Positions 6,986 through 16,929 of a DNA stretch of 27,822 nt are shown here, in pieces. The stretch comes from Ga0077527 sp032128415 (GTDB lineage Bacteria > Pseudomonadota > Gammaproteobacteria > Burkholderiales > SG8-41). The notes beneath the pieces are model-generated. The model was not told where the DNA came from. It searched no databases and was given only the letters and a program-made list of their open reading frames with translations. The first letter of the stretch is position 1. Each line of letters starts with the position of its first letter. The translations under genes and the position numbers were made by a program. Location of the stretch: assembly GCA_032128415.1 (NCBI GenBank), contig JAQBGW010000022.1:1-27822 (forward strand), in the 5' to 3' direction.

Positions 6986-8293
6986 CTATAGTACCAGTCG
7001 GCGGATGTCGGACAGCACGGATGTCAGGTGCGAGATGAACCGTGCCCCCAATGCACCGTCGATGACACGATGATCATAGGACAACGACAGCGGCAACATC
7101 AATCGCGGGGCAAACTCTTTGCCATTCCATACCGGTTTCATGACTGCCTTGCCGACACCGAGGATCGCCACTTCCGGTGCATTGATGATCGGTGTAAAAA
7201 ATGTACCGCCTATACCTCCCAGGCTTGAAATGGAAAAACAACCGCCCTGCAAATCAGCAGGAGCGATCTTGCCGGAACGCATGCGCGCGCTGACTTCACC
7301 GAGTTCTTTGGCAATGTCGAGCAGCCCTTTCTTGTCGGCATCGCGGATGACCGGCACCACCAACCCGTTTGGCGTATCAACGGCAACGCCGACGTGGAAA
7401 TAGCCCTTCAGCACCAGACTCTCGCCATCGGCTGAAAGCGAAGAATTGAATTCCGGAAACTGCTTGAGCGCCACTACCGAAGCCTTGACCAGGAAACCGA
7501 GCATTGTAAATTTGATGCCGCTTTTTTTGGCTTCATCCGCTTGCGCCTTGCGGAAGGCCTCCAGCTCGGTGATGTCGGCCTCGTCGTGCTGGGTAATATG
7601 CGGGATGCTGACCCAGTTGCGATGCAGAAATCCACCGGAGAGTTTTTTGATGCGCGATAAGGGCTGCGTGGTGACTGGCCCGAATTTGGCAAAATCGACC
7701 GGCTGCAGCGGTGGCAGGTTGAAGCCCAAACCGCCGCCACCCTCGCCGCGCGGACGCGAGAGTTCGCTTTTGACGTAGGCTTGCACGTCTTCAGTAAGCA
7801 CTCGCTCCTTGGTGCCACTGCCCTTCACGCGCGACAGGTCTACGCCCAGCTCGCGCGCAAATCGGCGCACCGACGGGCTGGCGTGAGATTTACCGAAGCC
7901 CGCTTCCATCCGGGCATCCGCGCCGCCAGGCGCGCTGGGCGCTTCCCTCCCCCCTCGGGGGAGGGATTGAGGGTGAGGGCTCGTCCTGTCCGGAGCAACG
8001 GGTGCTGCGACAGGCGCAGGTTCCGCTTTCTGCGCAACAGGGGCGGCCACTCCGCTGGCTTCCAGCATCAAGACCAGTGTGCCTTCCGAAACTTTGTCGC
8101 CCACCTTGAGTTTGATGTCCCTGACCACGCCGGCTACCGGCGACGGCACGTCCAGAGTTGCCTTGTCGGATTCCAGCGTGACCAGTGGATCTTCGGCCTT
8201 GACGGTATCACCCGATTTGACCAGCACCTCGATCACCGGGATGTTCTTGAACTCCCCGATGTCCGGAACTTTGATTTCGATTGCGTTTGCCAT
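6986..8293 (-). CDS. aceF: Pyruvate dehydrogenase E2, dihydrolipoamide acetyltransferase
   Basis: E2 forms the core of the pyruvate dehydrogenase complex and passes the acetyl group from lipoamide to CoA. The 435-residue product has one lipoyl domain (residues 1-78) with lipoylated Lys44 in ESDKATLDVP, a proline/alanine-rich linker, a peripheral-subunit-binding domain at about 137-175 (ASPSVRRFARELGVDLSRVK), and a catalytic domain from about 205 with the active-site DHRVIDGALG near residue 407. E. coli AceF has three lipoyl domains; one is common elsewhere. The linker around residues 102-120 is encoded by a GC-rich hairpin repeat (7944-7966) that seems to have inserted in frame. The gene starts 14 bases after aceE and is surely co-transcribed. 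No lpd gene follows; E3 must be supplied from elsewhere. Confidence 0.96.
   Translation of the reverse strand: MANAIEIKVPDIGEFKNIPVIEVLVKSGDTVKAEDPLVTLESDKATLDVPSPVAGVVRDIKLKVGDKVSEGTLVLMLEASGVAAPVAQKAEPAPVAAPVAPDRTSPHPQSLPRGGREAPSAPGGADARMEAGFGKSHASPSVRRFARELGVDLSRVKGSGTKERVLTEDVQAYVKSELSRPRGEGGGGLGFNLPPLQPVDFAKFGPVTTQPLSRIKKLSGGFLHRNWVSIPHITQHDEADITELEAFRKAQADEAKKSGIKFTMLGFLVKASVVALKQFPEFNSSLSADGESLVLKGYFHVGVAVDTPNGLVVPVIRDADKKGLLDIAKELGEVSARMRSGKIAPADLQGGCFSISSLGGIGGTFFTPIINAPEVAILGVGKAVMKPVWNGKEFAPRLMLPLSLSYDHRVIDGALGARFISHLTSVLSDIRRLVL
7944..7966. repeat. GC-rich interspersed hairpin inside the aceF linker
   Basis: A perfect 10-bp stem (TCCCTCCCCC at 7944-7953 with its complement at 7957-7966) closes a three-base loop, followed by ATTGAGGGTGAGGGC on the plus strand to about 7980. 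This is the look of a very widespread class of proteobacterial interspersed palindromes; read in frame it gives the arginine/proline-rich peptide SPHPQSLPRGGREAP. It falls exactly in the flexible linker between two folded domains, where an in-frame insertion would be tolerated. Confidence 0.7.
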
Positions 8294-8307
8294 AAAGGTC
8301 GTCGCGA

Positions 8308-10992
<2,685 letters not shown>

Positions 10993-11033
10993 AGCCATTA
11001 CCTTTGTGGGGCAGTTTTTTTCACGACAATTTC

Positions 11034-11048
11034 AGCACTTATGGTGCT
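11034..11048. promoter_or_regulatory. 15-bp inverted repeat upstream of aceE
   Basis: AGCAC-TTATG-GTGCT is a perfect 5-bp inverted repeat with a five-base centre, lying about 40 bases upstream of the aceE start codon and downstream of a TATAAT-like -10. Its position would suit a repressor site for aceEF, but it does not resemble the E. coli PdhR operator, and 5-bp arms can arise by chance. Confidence 0.3.
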
Positions 11049-11075
11049 TGATCTGCAGCCGCGACAGGGTGAGTA

Positions 11076-11081
11076 ATTATA
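11076..11081 (-). promoter_or_regulatory. Candidate -10 box for aceEF
   Basis: The minus strand reads TATAAT here, a perfect -10 hexamer, about 84 bases upstream of the aceE start in a locally AT-rich stretch. The sequence 16-18 bases further upstream does not match a -35 box well, so the promoter is only a candidate. Confidence 0.35.
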
Positions 11082-11151
11082 ACGTCTGCGTTGAAACATC
11101 CGCAGAATTGCTGATGCACTGCAACATCTCCGGCACTGCCAGCCGGTGAGC

Positions 11152-11937
11152 CTACTGGCCAGAAAATCCTGGTACGCGTTTGTCCAGAAACGCACGCATG
11201 CCCTCGCGCTGATCCGCGCTGGCGAAGGCCTGCGCGAACAACTCGGACTCCAGCGCACAACCCGCAATCAGCGCCACATCCTGCCCGCGCTGAACGGACT
11301 GTTTGGCGTAGCGTACGGCGAGCGGCGCCTTGGCTGCAATCTGGCGCGCGACTTCCAGCCCGCGTGCGGCCAGGATGTCCGCCGCTACGACTTCAGTAAC
11401 CAGACCGATAACCAGCGCTTCCGCAGCCTTGATCTGGCGAGCGGTGATCACCAGTTCCAGCGCACGCGCCCGGCCGACCAGCCGCAGCAAACGTTGCGTG
11501 CCGCCGAAGCCCGGCGGTATGCCGAGGTTGACCTCCGGCTGGCCGAACACCGCGCGTTCGGACGCAATGATCCAGTCGCAGGCCATGGCAAGTTCGCAAC
11601 CGCCGCCCAGCGCATAGCCGTTCACCAGTGCGATCACCGGCACCGGCAGCGCTTCCAGCGCGCGCATCACCTGCATGCCCGTTTCAGAAAAGACACGCGC
11701 TTCATCTACAGTCAGCGCCTGCATGGCCGCAATATCAGCTCCGGCCACAAAAGCCTTGTCACCGGCGCCGGTAATCAGCAGCACGCGCGCGCCGGGGTCG
11801 GCGCCTACACGCGCCGCGGCATCACCCAATTCGGCCAGGGTTGCTGCGTTGAGAGCATTCAACGCCTGTGGACGGTTGACCGTCAGCAAACAGATGCCGG
11901 GTTCCGGCTGTTCGAACAACAGATTCTGGTAACTCAT
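11152..11937 (-). CDS. Enoyl-CoA hydratase (crotonase family)
   Basis: The 261-residue product is a standard-length crotonase, hydrating trans-2-enoyl-CoA to (S)-3-hydroxyacyl-CoA. The oxyanion-hole region is KAFVAGADIAAM near residue 62. Both catalytic glutamates are present, in GGGCELAMACD and QPEVNLGIPPGFGGTQRL, which marks a true hydratase rather than an isomerase-only paralogue. The ATG at 11937 is chosen because it has GGGAG about 7 bases upstream and gives MSYQNLLFEQPEPGICLLTVNRP; the longer open frame runs into phaC. The gene begins 17 bases after the phaC stop codon, so the two are likely an operon. That suggests a job in short-chain hydroxyacyl-CoA metabolism, perhaps crotonyl-CoA, beside polyhydroxybutyrate synthesis; substrate range cannot be read from sequence. 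Confidence 0.92.
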   Translation of the reverse strand: MSYQNLLFEQPEPGICLLTVNRPQALNALNAATLAELGDAAARVGADPGARVLLITGAGDKAFVAGADIAAMQALTVDEARVFSETGMQVMRALEALPVPVIALVNGYALGGGCELAMACDWIIASERAVFGQPEVNLGIPPGFGGTQRLLRLVGRARALELVITARQIKAAEALVIGLVTEVVAADILAARGLEVARQIAAKAPLAVRYAKQSVQRGQDVALIAGCALESELFAQAFASADQREGMRAFLDKRVPGFSGQ

Positions 11938-11954
11938 CGGGTAACTCCCGGAAA

Positions 11955-13766
11955 TCAGGTGACGCGCTGCTTTACGTAGGATCCTGGCGCATCTTCGATT
12001 GGCTGGTACTTGCCCTTGCCGCCCGGCTGGCGCGCCGCAACCTTCTTGCCGGCATGGCTCGCCACCCATTGCCCCCAGTCAGTCCACCACGAACCGGGAT
12101 GCTGCTCGGCACCGACCAGCCACTGGTCAGCGTCCGCGGGCAACTGCTCGTTAATCCAGTATCCGTATTTATTGGCTGCCGGCGGATTGATGATACCCGC
12201 GATATGGCCGGAGCCGCCGAGCACAAACCGCACTGGCCCCTTGAGCAGTCGCGCTCCGGCATACGTCGATTGCCACGGTGCAATATGGTCCTCAACCGTG
12301 GATATGAAATAGGCGGGTGTTTTCACGCGGGTAACGTCGATCGGCGTATCCGCCAGGGTAATGCCGCCGGGTTCGCGCAGCAGATTATCCAGATACAGTT
12401 TGCGCAGGTAAAAACTGTGCATCGCTGCCGGCATGCGAGTGGAATCGCCATTCCAGTGCAACAGATCGAACGGAATGGGATCCTTGCCCAGCAGATAATT
12501 GCTGACCACGAACGACCAGATCAGGTCGTTGGCGCGCAGCATGTTGAAGGTGGCAGCCATTTCACTGCCTTCCAGATAGCCGCGCGATTTCATTTTCTTT
12601 TCCAGCGCACTGACCTGCTGCTCGTCGATGAAAACTTCGAGCTCACCCGGCCGCTCGAAATCGATCATGGAGACGAAAAACGTCGCGCTGGCGATGCGAT
12701 TCTGCTTGCGCGCTGCGAGCCATGCCAGCGTAGCCGCCAGCAGCGTGCCGCCCAGGCAATAGCCGATCACATTGACCTTGGGCTCACCGGTAATTGCGGT
12801 AACGGCATCCAGGGCAGCCAGCGATCCTTCGGTCAGATAATCGTCAAACTGCTTATGCGCAAGAGTTTCGTCCGGATTGACCCACGAGACGACGAACACG
12901 GTATGGCCCTGCGCCACGGCCCAGCGCACAAAAGAATTGTTCTCGCGCAAGTCGAGGATGTAGAACTTGTTGATCCAGGGTGGAATGATCAGCAGCGGCG
13001 TAGCATGCACTTTTTTTGTCATCGGTTCGTACTGGATGAGTTGCATGATCGCGTTCTGGAACACCACTTTGCCGCGCGTCGCGGCAATGTTTACGCCGAG
13101 TTCGAAAGCCGAGGCGTCGGTCATGCGCACCTGCAGTTGCCCGCCGCTGCTACGCGACAGATCCTCCAGCAAGTTGTTCAGGCCTTTCAGCAGATTCTGT
13201 CCGCCCGAATCCACTGTGGCCCGCAGGGCTTCGGGATTGGTCAGCAGAAAATTCGACGGTGACAGTGCGTCTATGTACTGACGGGTGTAGAAATCGACTT
13301 TTTTCGCGGTTTTACCATCAAGGCCCTCGACCTGCCCCAGCGACTGGTGTAAATGGCGTGCAGCAATTAGGTATGACTGCTTGATGTAGTCGTAGAGAAA
13401 ATTGTTTTCCCAATCCTCGTGTTTGAACCGGCGATCCGCTTTCAACGGCTGGGTAACCGGCGTCGACTGCTGACCCAGCATTTTCAGCATGGTGTTCTGC
13501 CACAGCGCCGAGTAGTCCTGCCACAGCTTCATCTGCATTTCCGCGGCGCGTGCCGGGTCGGTGAATACGCGACTCCATGCCTCGAAAAAATTCTTGGCAA
13601 TTCCAAGCTCGTCGCTGGCTGCCGGCAGACCCTCGCCGGCGCCGCGCGCCATGTACTTGGCCAGCAATGCGCTACTTTTCTCGGCTATCCCGGCGTAGAG
13701 CCGCGCCAATTCAACTGGATCGGCTGCCTGGGGAACTGCGGACTGCGGTTGAGAGACAGAAGTCAT
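11955..13766 (-). CDS. phaC: Class I poly(3-hydroxyalkanoate) synthase
   Basis: PhaC polymerises (R)-3-hydroxyacyl-CoA, mostly 3-hydroxybutyryl-CoA, at the surface of storage granules. The 603-residue product has the family N-terminal domain (WQDYSALWQNTMLKMLG; DRRFKHEDWENNFLYDYIKQ) and the alpha/beta-hydrolase core. The lipase-like box is GYCLGGTLL with the nucleophile at about Cys337; the catalytic Asp lies in VEDHIAPW and the His in GGSGHIAGIINPP. Length and a single gene without phaE or phaR fit class I. The ATG at 13766 gives MTSVSQPQSA; an in-frame ATG further upstream would add 27 residues lacking similarity. No Shine-Dalgarno sequence precedes it; the leader is AT-rich and an ACGT-type dyad lies 13 bases upstream. 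phaA and phaB are not in the window. Confidence 0.96.
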   Translation of the reverse strand: MTSVSQPQSAVPQAADPVELARLYAGIAEKSSALLAKYMARGAGEGLPAASDELGIAKNFFEAWSRVFTDPARAAEMQMKLWQDYSALWQNTMLKMLGQQSTPVTQPLKADRRFKHEDWENNFLYDYIKQSYLIAARHLHQSLGQVEGLDGKTAKKVDFYTRQYIDALSPSNFLLTNPEALRATVDSGGQNLLKGLNNLLEDLSRSSGGQLQVRMTDASAFELGVNIAATRGKVVFQNAIMQLIQYEPMTKKVHATPLLIIPPWINKFYILDLRENNSFVRWAVAQGHTVFVVSWVNPDETLAHKQFDDYLTEGSLAALDAVTAITGEPKVNVIGYCLGGTLLAATLAWLAARKQNRIASATFFVSMIDFERPGELEVFIDEQQVSALEKKMKSRGYLEGSEMAATFNMLRANDLIWSFVVSNYLLGKDPIPFDLLHWNGDSTRMPAAMHSFYLRKLYLDNLLREPGGITLADTPIDVTRVKTPAYFISTVEDHIAPWQSTYAGARLLKGPVRFVLGGSGHIAGIINPPAANKYGYWINEQLPADADQWLVGAEQHPGSWWTDWGQWVASHAGKKVAARQPGGKGKYQPIEDAPGSYVKQRVT

Positions 13767-13779
13767 ATTATTAAATTGT

Positions 13780-13795
13780 TTGACGTTTACGTAAA
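13780..13795. promoter_or_regulatory. Operator-like dyad between phaC and the MerR regulator
   Basis: TTGACGT-TT-ACGTAAA is a near-perfect inverted repeat with ACGT half-sites at 13783 and 13789, 6 bp apart. It lies 13 bases above the phaC start on one side. On the other it overlaps a TTGACG -35 box (13780-13785) which, with an 18-base spacer and TATTGT at 13804-13809, could drive the regulator. On the minus strand TATCAT (13800-13805) could be the phaC -10, placing its transcription start inside the dyad. From memory, LiuR sites are ACGT-containing dyads of this kind. Confidence 0.65.
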
Positions 13796-13846
13796 AGAAA
13801 TGATATTGTGCTTGGGAAATTTTACTCGGTATTGTTGCGTAGCACA

Positions 13847-14245
13847 ATGAGCAAATCCTATACGATCAGCAACTTGTCGCAGGAGTTTGGCGTAACCACG
13901 CGCACGCTGCGCCACTACGAAGACCAGGGGCTGGTCACTCCAGCTCGCGACGGCATCAACCGCATCTACACTTCCCGTGATCGCGTCCGCCTCAAGCTGG
14001 CATTGCGAGGCAAGCGTCTCGGCTTTTCACTCAATGAAATACGCGAGCTGTTTGAACTCTATGATCTGGCCAGTGGCGAACGTCGGAAACTTGAAGAGTT
14101 TGCGATCAAGCTGGATCGGCGGCGCGCGCAACTGGTCCAGCAACGCGAAGACGTCGAAGTGATGCTGGACGAGATCAGTTTTTTCGCGACTCAATGCCAG
14201 CGCTTGTTGGCGGAAACTGAGACCGGGAAGACTAAGGCAATATAG
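13847..14245 (+). CDS. liuR: MerR-family regulator, LiuR-like
   Basis: The 132-residue product has an N-terminal MerR helix-turn-helix (YTISNLSQEFGVTTRTLRHY, residues 4-23), the wing with EDQGLVTPARDGINRIYTSRD, and then RVRLKLALRGKRLGFSLNEIRELFELYD, which is distinctive for the LiuR branch controlling leucine and isovalerate degradation in gamma- and betaproteobacteria. A coiled coil for dimerisation follows (about residues 72-115). No cysteine pattern for metal binding is seen. It diverges from phaC and is followed by liuC- and hydroxymethylglutaryl-CoA-lyase-type genes, supporting the LiuR assignment. The ATG at 13847 is the natural start; an in-frame ATG 13 codons upstream lies in promoter sequence. 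Similar ACGT dyads sit just before and just after the gene, suggesting autoregulation and control of both neighbours. Confidence 0.8.
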   Translation: MSKSYTISNLSQEFGVTTRTLRHYEDQGLVTPARDGINRIYTSRDRVRLKLALRGKRLGFSLNEIRELFELYDLASGERRKLEEFAIKLDRRRAQLVQQREDVEVMLDEISFFATQCQRLLAETETGKTKAI

Positions 14246-14258
14246 CGATGCAGCATTA

Positions 14259-14280
14259 CTTACGTTGACGTAAACGTAAT
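14259..14280. promoter_or_regulatory. Operator-like site with three ACGT half-sites
   Basis: ACGT occurs at 14262, 14268 and 14274, each 6 bp apart, forming two overlapping dyads: CTTACGT-TG-ACGTAAA (14259-14274) and TTGACGT-AA-ACGTAAT (14265-14280). It repeats the layout of the site upstream of phaC and lies in the 154-base gap between the regulator and the catabolic genes. TTGACG at 14265-14270 could be a -35 box, with an AT-rich -10-like stretch at 14290-14298 that would imply the long spacer often seen with MerR regulators. The remaining part of the gap shows no other signal apart from the ribosome-binding site near 14390. Confidence 0.65.
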
Positions 14281-14399
14281 ACACTTTGTGAATATATTCA
14301 ATGATTTATCATTTACCACCCATACAACAAACCATGTTTTCCACATTAGATCGCCTGTCGCGTGCAATACCGACGCCAAATGCCTTATGGGAGGGTTAA

Positions 14400-15002
14400 G
14401 TGTCTCACCCTGTTGAGTTTTACTTCGATTTTTCCTCGCCCTATGGCTACTTTGCCGCCGCCAAAATTGACAGCCTCGCTGCCAAACATGGCCGCACAAC
14501 GATATGGCGACCGATTCTGCTCGGCGCGATATTCAAGGTCACCGGGCAGCAACCACTGACCACCATCCCGCTGAAAGGCGGTTACGCCCTGCATGATCTG
14601 ACACGGTCGGCACGCTGGTTTGGCGTGCCCTTCAAGATGCCCGGCAAATTCCCGATCGCCACCACCGCGCCCTGCCGCGCTTATTATTGGCTGCATGATC
14701 GCGATCCCGCTGCGGCGCGGATTCTGGCGCAAGCCCTGTACCACGCTTATTTTGTGGAGAATCGCGACATTTCGAATCCGGAGATCACTGTCAATGTGGC
14801 CGTCAAGCTCGGTCATGACAAAGACGCGGTAGCGCAGGCGCTCAACGACCCTGCCGTCAAGGAACGTCTGAAAATAGAGGTCGATGCCGCAGTCGAACGT
14901 GGCGTCTTCGGCTCACCTTATATTGTGGTCGATGGCGAACCGTTCTGGGGATCTGATCGTCTGGATCAGGTCGAAAAATGGCTCGCACAGGGGCCATGGT
15001 AA
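14400..15002 (+). CDS. 2-hydroxychromene-2-carboxylate isomerase / DsbA-family protein
   Basis: The 200-residue product is a DsbA-fold protein of the glutathione S-transferase kappa / hydroxychromene-carboxylate isomerase family. It shows the active-site start VEFYFDFSSPYGYFAA, where a serine replaces the redox cysteine, and the C-terminal GVFGSPYIVVDGEPFWGSDRLDQVEKWL, a near-invariant family signature. Members isomerise 2-hydroxychromene-2-carboxylate in naphthalene degradation with glutathione, but many copies lie in acyl-CoA catabolic clusters with no known substrate, and no other naphthalene genes are here. The start is a GTG with GGGAGGG at a good distance. It is the first gene after the regulator and its ACGT operator-like site, so it is probably part of that regulon; a naphthalene role is unlikely. 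Confidence 0.88.
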   Translation: MSHPVEFYFDFSSPYGYFAAAKIDSLAAKHGRTTIWRPILLGAIFKVTGQQPLTTIPLKGGYALHDLTRSARWFGVPFKMPGKFPIATTAPCRAYYWLHDRDPAAARILAQALYHAYFVENRDISNPEITVNVAVKLGHDKDAVAQALNDPAVKERLKIEVDAAVERGVFGSPYIVVDGEPFWGSDRLDQVEKWLAQGPW

Positions 15003-15113
15003 AAAGTGTTTCCTGTAAGCAGGAGCCGTCTGCCGGTCCAATCCCGCAGCTACAATGCGAGCCTCAATCCGGATGGCGGGCACTGATTTCCGGCAATACC
15101 TGAAAGCCAATCC

Positions 15114-15953
15114 ATGCGCAAGAATACCGGCACGCGTGTGCTGCAAACAATTGACGAATATGGCAATGCCACGCTGACGCTTAATCGTCCCGAAGTGCAC
15201 AACGCATTCGATCCAGACATGGTGCGCGCGCTGACCGTGGCACTGGAAGACCTCGGCAAGGATGATACGGTACGCGCCGTCGTCATCGCTGGCGCGGGGC
15301 CGAGTTTTTGCGCAGGAGCCGACATTGCGCACATGCGCAAGAGCGCACAGTTCACCAAAGTACAAAACCACAAAGCCGCCGGCGAATCGGCGCGCATGTT
15401 TCACACACTGCATGCGTTGAACAAACCGACGATTGCCGCCGTGCATGGCGCGGTTCGTGGCGGCGGCTGCGGCATTGTCGCCGCCTGCGACATCGCCATC
15501 GCAACGCGCACCGCGACCTTTCGCCTGTCCGAAGTCAAAATCGGCGTAATTCCCGCGATGATCAGTCCCTACGTCATCAGCGCCATCGGCGAGCGGTACG
15601 CGCACCGCTACATGCTTACGGGCGAAGCATTTGATGCTGCCGAAGCCTGGCGCATCGGTCTGGTACACGACATCGTCGAAGAAATGGAATTGGCGGCGCG
15701 CGTCGGCGGCATGCTCGGGGAGCTCTACACCAGCGGTCCCCATGCCGTTCGTGCCATCAAGCAACTGATCCCTGTCAGCGCGCACAGCCTGATCGGCCCC
15801 GACATCATCAAAACCACTGCCCGGCGCATCGCCGAAATCCGCGCAACACCGGAAGCGCAGGAAGGTTTGTCGGCATTTCTCGAAAAACGCAAACCACGCT
15901 GGGCCGAGCCACCTAAAGTCAGAGGCGCGGTGAAGGGGAAAAAAAGGCGTTGA
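15114..15953 (+). CDS. liuC: Enoyl-CoA hydratase, methylglutaconyl-CoA hydratase (LiuC)-like
   Basis: The 279-residue crotonase carries FCAGADIAHMRK at about residues 64-75 (oxyanion hole), RGGGCGIVAACDIAIATR, and FRLSEVKIGVIPAMISPYVI with the second catalytic glutamate. The segment LSEVKIGVIPAMISPYVI is characteristic of bacterial LiuC/AtuE hydratases, which add water to 3-methylglutaconyl-CoA in leucine breakdown or to isohexenylglutaconyl-CoA in citronellol breakdown. The first catalytic Glu position (GGGCE in the crotonase near 11600) is Gly here, which I believe is normal in this branch. Its product would be the substrate of the lyase encoded next. The C-terminus ends in a basic tail, KGKKRR. 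There is no strong ribosome-binding site. LiuC versus AtuE cannot be settled here because LiuA, B and D are not in the window. Confidence 0.82.
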   Translation: MRKNTGTRVLQTIDEYGNATLTLNRPEVHNAFDPDMVRALTVALEDLGKDDTVRAVVIAGAGPSFCAGADIAHMRKSAQFTKVQNHKAAGESARMFHTLHALNKPTIAAVHGAVRGGGCGIVAACDIAIATRTATFRLSEVKIGVIPAMISPYVISAIGERYAHRYMLTGEAFDAAEAWRIGLVHDIVEEMELAARVGGMLGELYTSGPHAVRAIKQLIPVSAHSLIGPDIIKTTARRIAEIRATPEAQEGLSAFLEKRKPRWAEPPKVRGAVKGKKRR

Positions 15954-16023
15954 TTGTTTTTTCCGAAAATCCACCACATGGTATTCCTGCGGCATCAGCC
16001 GGCAGGTTAAAAAGGGTTCTGTC

Positions 16024-16929
16024 ATGACACTACCAACAAAAGTTCGCATCGTTGAGGTCGGTCCGCGCGATGGCCTGCAAAACGAGGCTCAACCGGTAAC
16101 GACCGCAGTAAAAATCGAGCTGATTCACCGACTGCAGGACGCCGGTATCTCCGTTATCGAAGCTACTGCATTCGTATCGCCAAAATGGGTGCCGCAGATG
16201 GCCGATAACGCCGAGGTCATGGCGGGCATCCGGCGCAAACCGGGCGTGACTTTTCCGGTGCTGGTACCGAATCTGAAAGGACTGGAGGCGGCCATCGCTG
16301 CCGGAGCAGAAGAAGTCGTCGTGTTTGGTGCAGCGACCGAAAGTTTTTCCAAACGCAATACCAACTGCAGCGTCGATGAAGGTTTGGCGCGATTTGAGGA
16401 AGTCGCGCAAGCTGCCATCGCCAAAGGCATCCGTGTTCGCGGTGACATTTCCGTGTGCCTGGGCTGTCCGTACGAGGGTGAGGTCGCGCCTGCAGCGGTG
16501 GTGCACGTGGCGCGCGCACTGGATGCGATGGGCTGTTATGAAATCACCATCTGCGACACCGTCGGTACCGGCACTGCCGGCAAGACCCGCGCGGTGATTG
16601 AGGCCGTCGCCCGGCACATCCCCGCTCATCGCCTCGCCGGACATTTCCACGACACTTACGGCCAGGCCGTGACCAATGTCTATGCGGCTCTCGAATGCGG
16701 TATCGCGACTTTCGACAGCTCGGTGTCCGGTCTCGGCGGCTGTCCCTATGCCAAAGGCGCCACCGGCAATGTCGCAACCGAGGACGTGCTTTATCTGCTG
16801 GACGGTCTGGGCATCGAAACCGGGATCGACATGCAAAAGCTGATCGCCGCCGGCGATTATATCTGCGGCGTGCTGGGCCGGACTACGCTGTCGCGTGCCG
16901 CGCGCGCGATACGCGCAAAGACTGCGTGA
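16024..16929 (+). CDS. liuE: Hydroxymethylglutaryl-CoA lyase
   Basis: The 301-residue product cleaves 3-hydroxy-3-methylglutaryl-CoA to acetyl-CoA and acetoacetate, the last step of leucine catabolism. It is a TIM-barrel protein with VEVGPRDGLQNE at residues 11-22 (metal-binding Asp and catalytic Arg), FVSPKWVPQMADN, and CLGCPYEGEV. LAGHFHDTYGQAVTNVYAAL holds the metal histidines and SSVSGLGGCPYAKGATGNVA the catalytic-cysteine loop signature of the family. An AAAAGGG ribosome-binding site precedes the ATG by about 7 bases. The GTG start of the following DUF1289 gene overlaps its stop codon. Together with the LiuC-like hydratase it forms the end of the leucine/isovalerate route; the acyl-CoA dehydrogenase and methylcrotonyl-CoA carboxylase must be encoded elsewhere. 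Confidence 0.95.
   Translation: MTLPTKVRIVEVGPRDGLQNEAQPVTTAVKIELIHRLQDAGISVIEATAFVSPKWVPQMADNAEVMAGIRRKPGVTFPVLVPNLKGLEAAIAAGAEEVVVFGAATESFSKRNTNCSVDEGLARFEEVAQAAIAKGIRVRGDISVCLGCPYEGEVAPAAVVHVARALDAMGCYEITICDTVGTGTAGKTRAVIEAVARHIPAHRLAGHFHDTYGQAVTNVYAALECGIATFDSSVSGLGGCPYAKGATGNVATEDVLYLLDGLGIETGIDMQKLIAAGDYICGVLGRTTLSRAARAIRAKTA

Noticed and set aside
12054..13262. 402-codon open frame opposite phaC
   Set aside because: It lies fully antisense to an unmistakable phaC, has no recognisable domain and a composition typical of mirrored GC-rich coding sequence.
14400..15002. Naphthalene-degradation gene nahD
   Set aside because: The family match is good, but no other naphthalene genes are near and the context is acyl-CoA catabolism.
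15986..16005. Terminator hairpin between the hydratase and HMG-CoA lyase genes
   Set aside because: The CCTGC...GCAGG hairpin has a bulge and no T-run follows, so read-through is more likely.
14913..16049. 378-codon open frame opposite the LiuC-like hydratase
   Set aside because: It is antisense to a clear crotonase and spans a gene boundary; no family resemblance.
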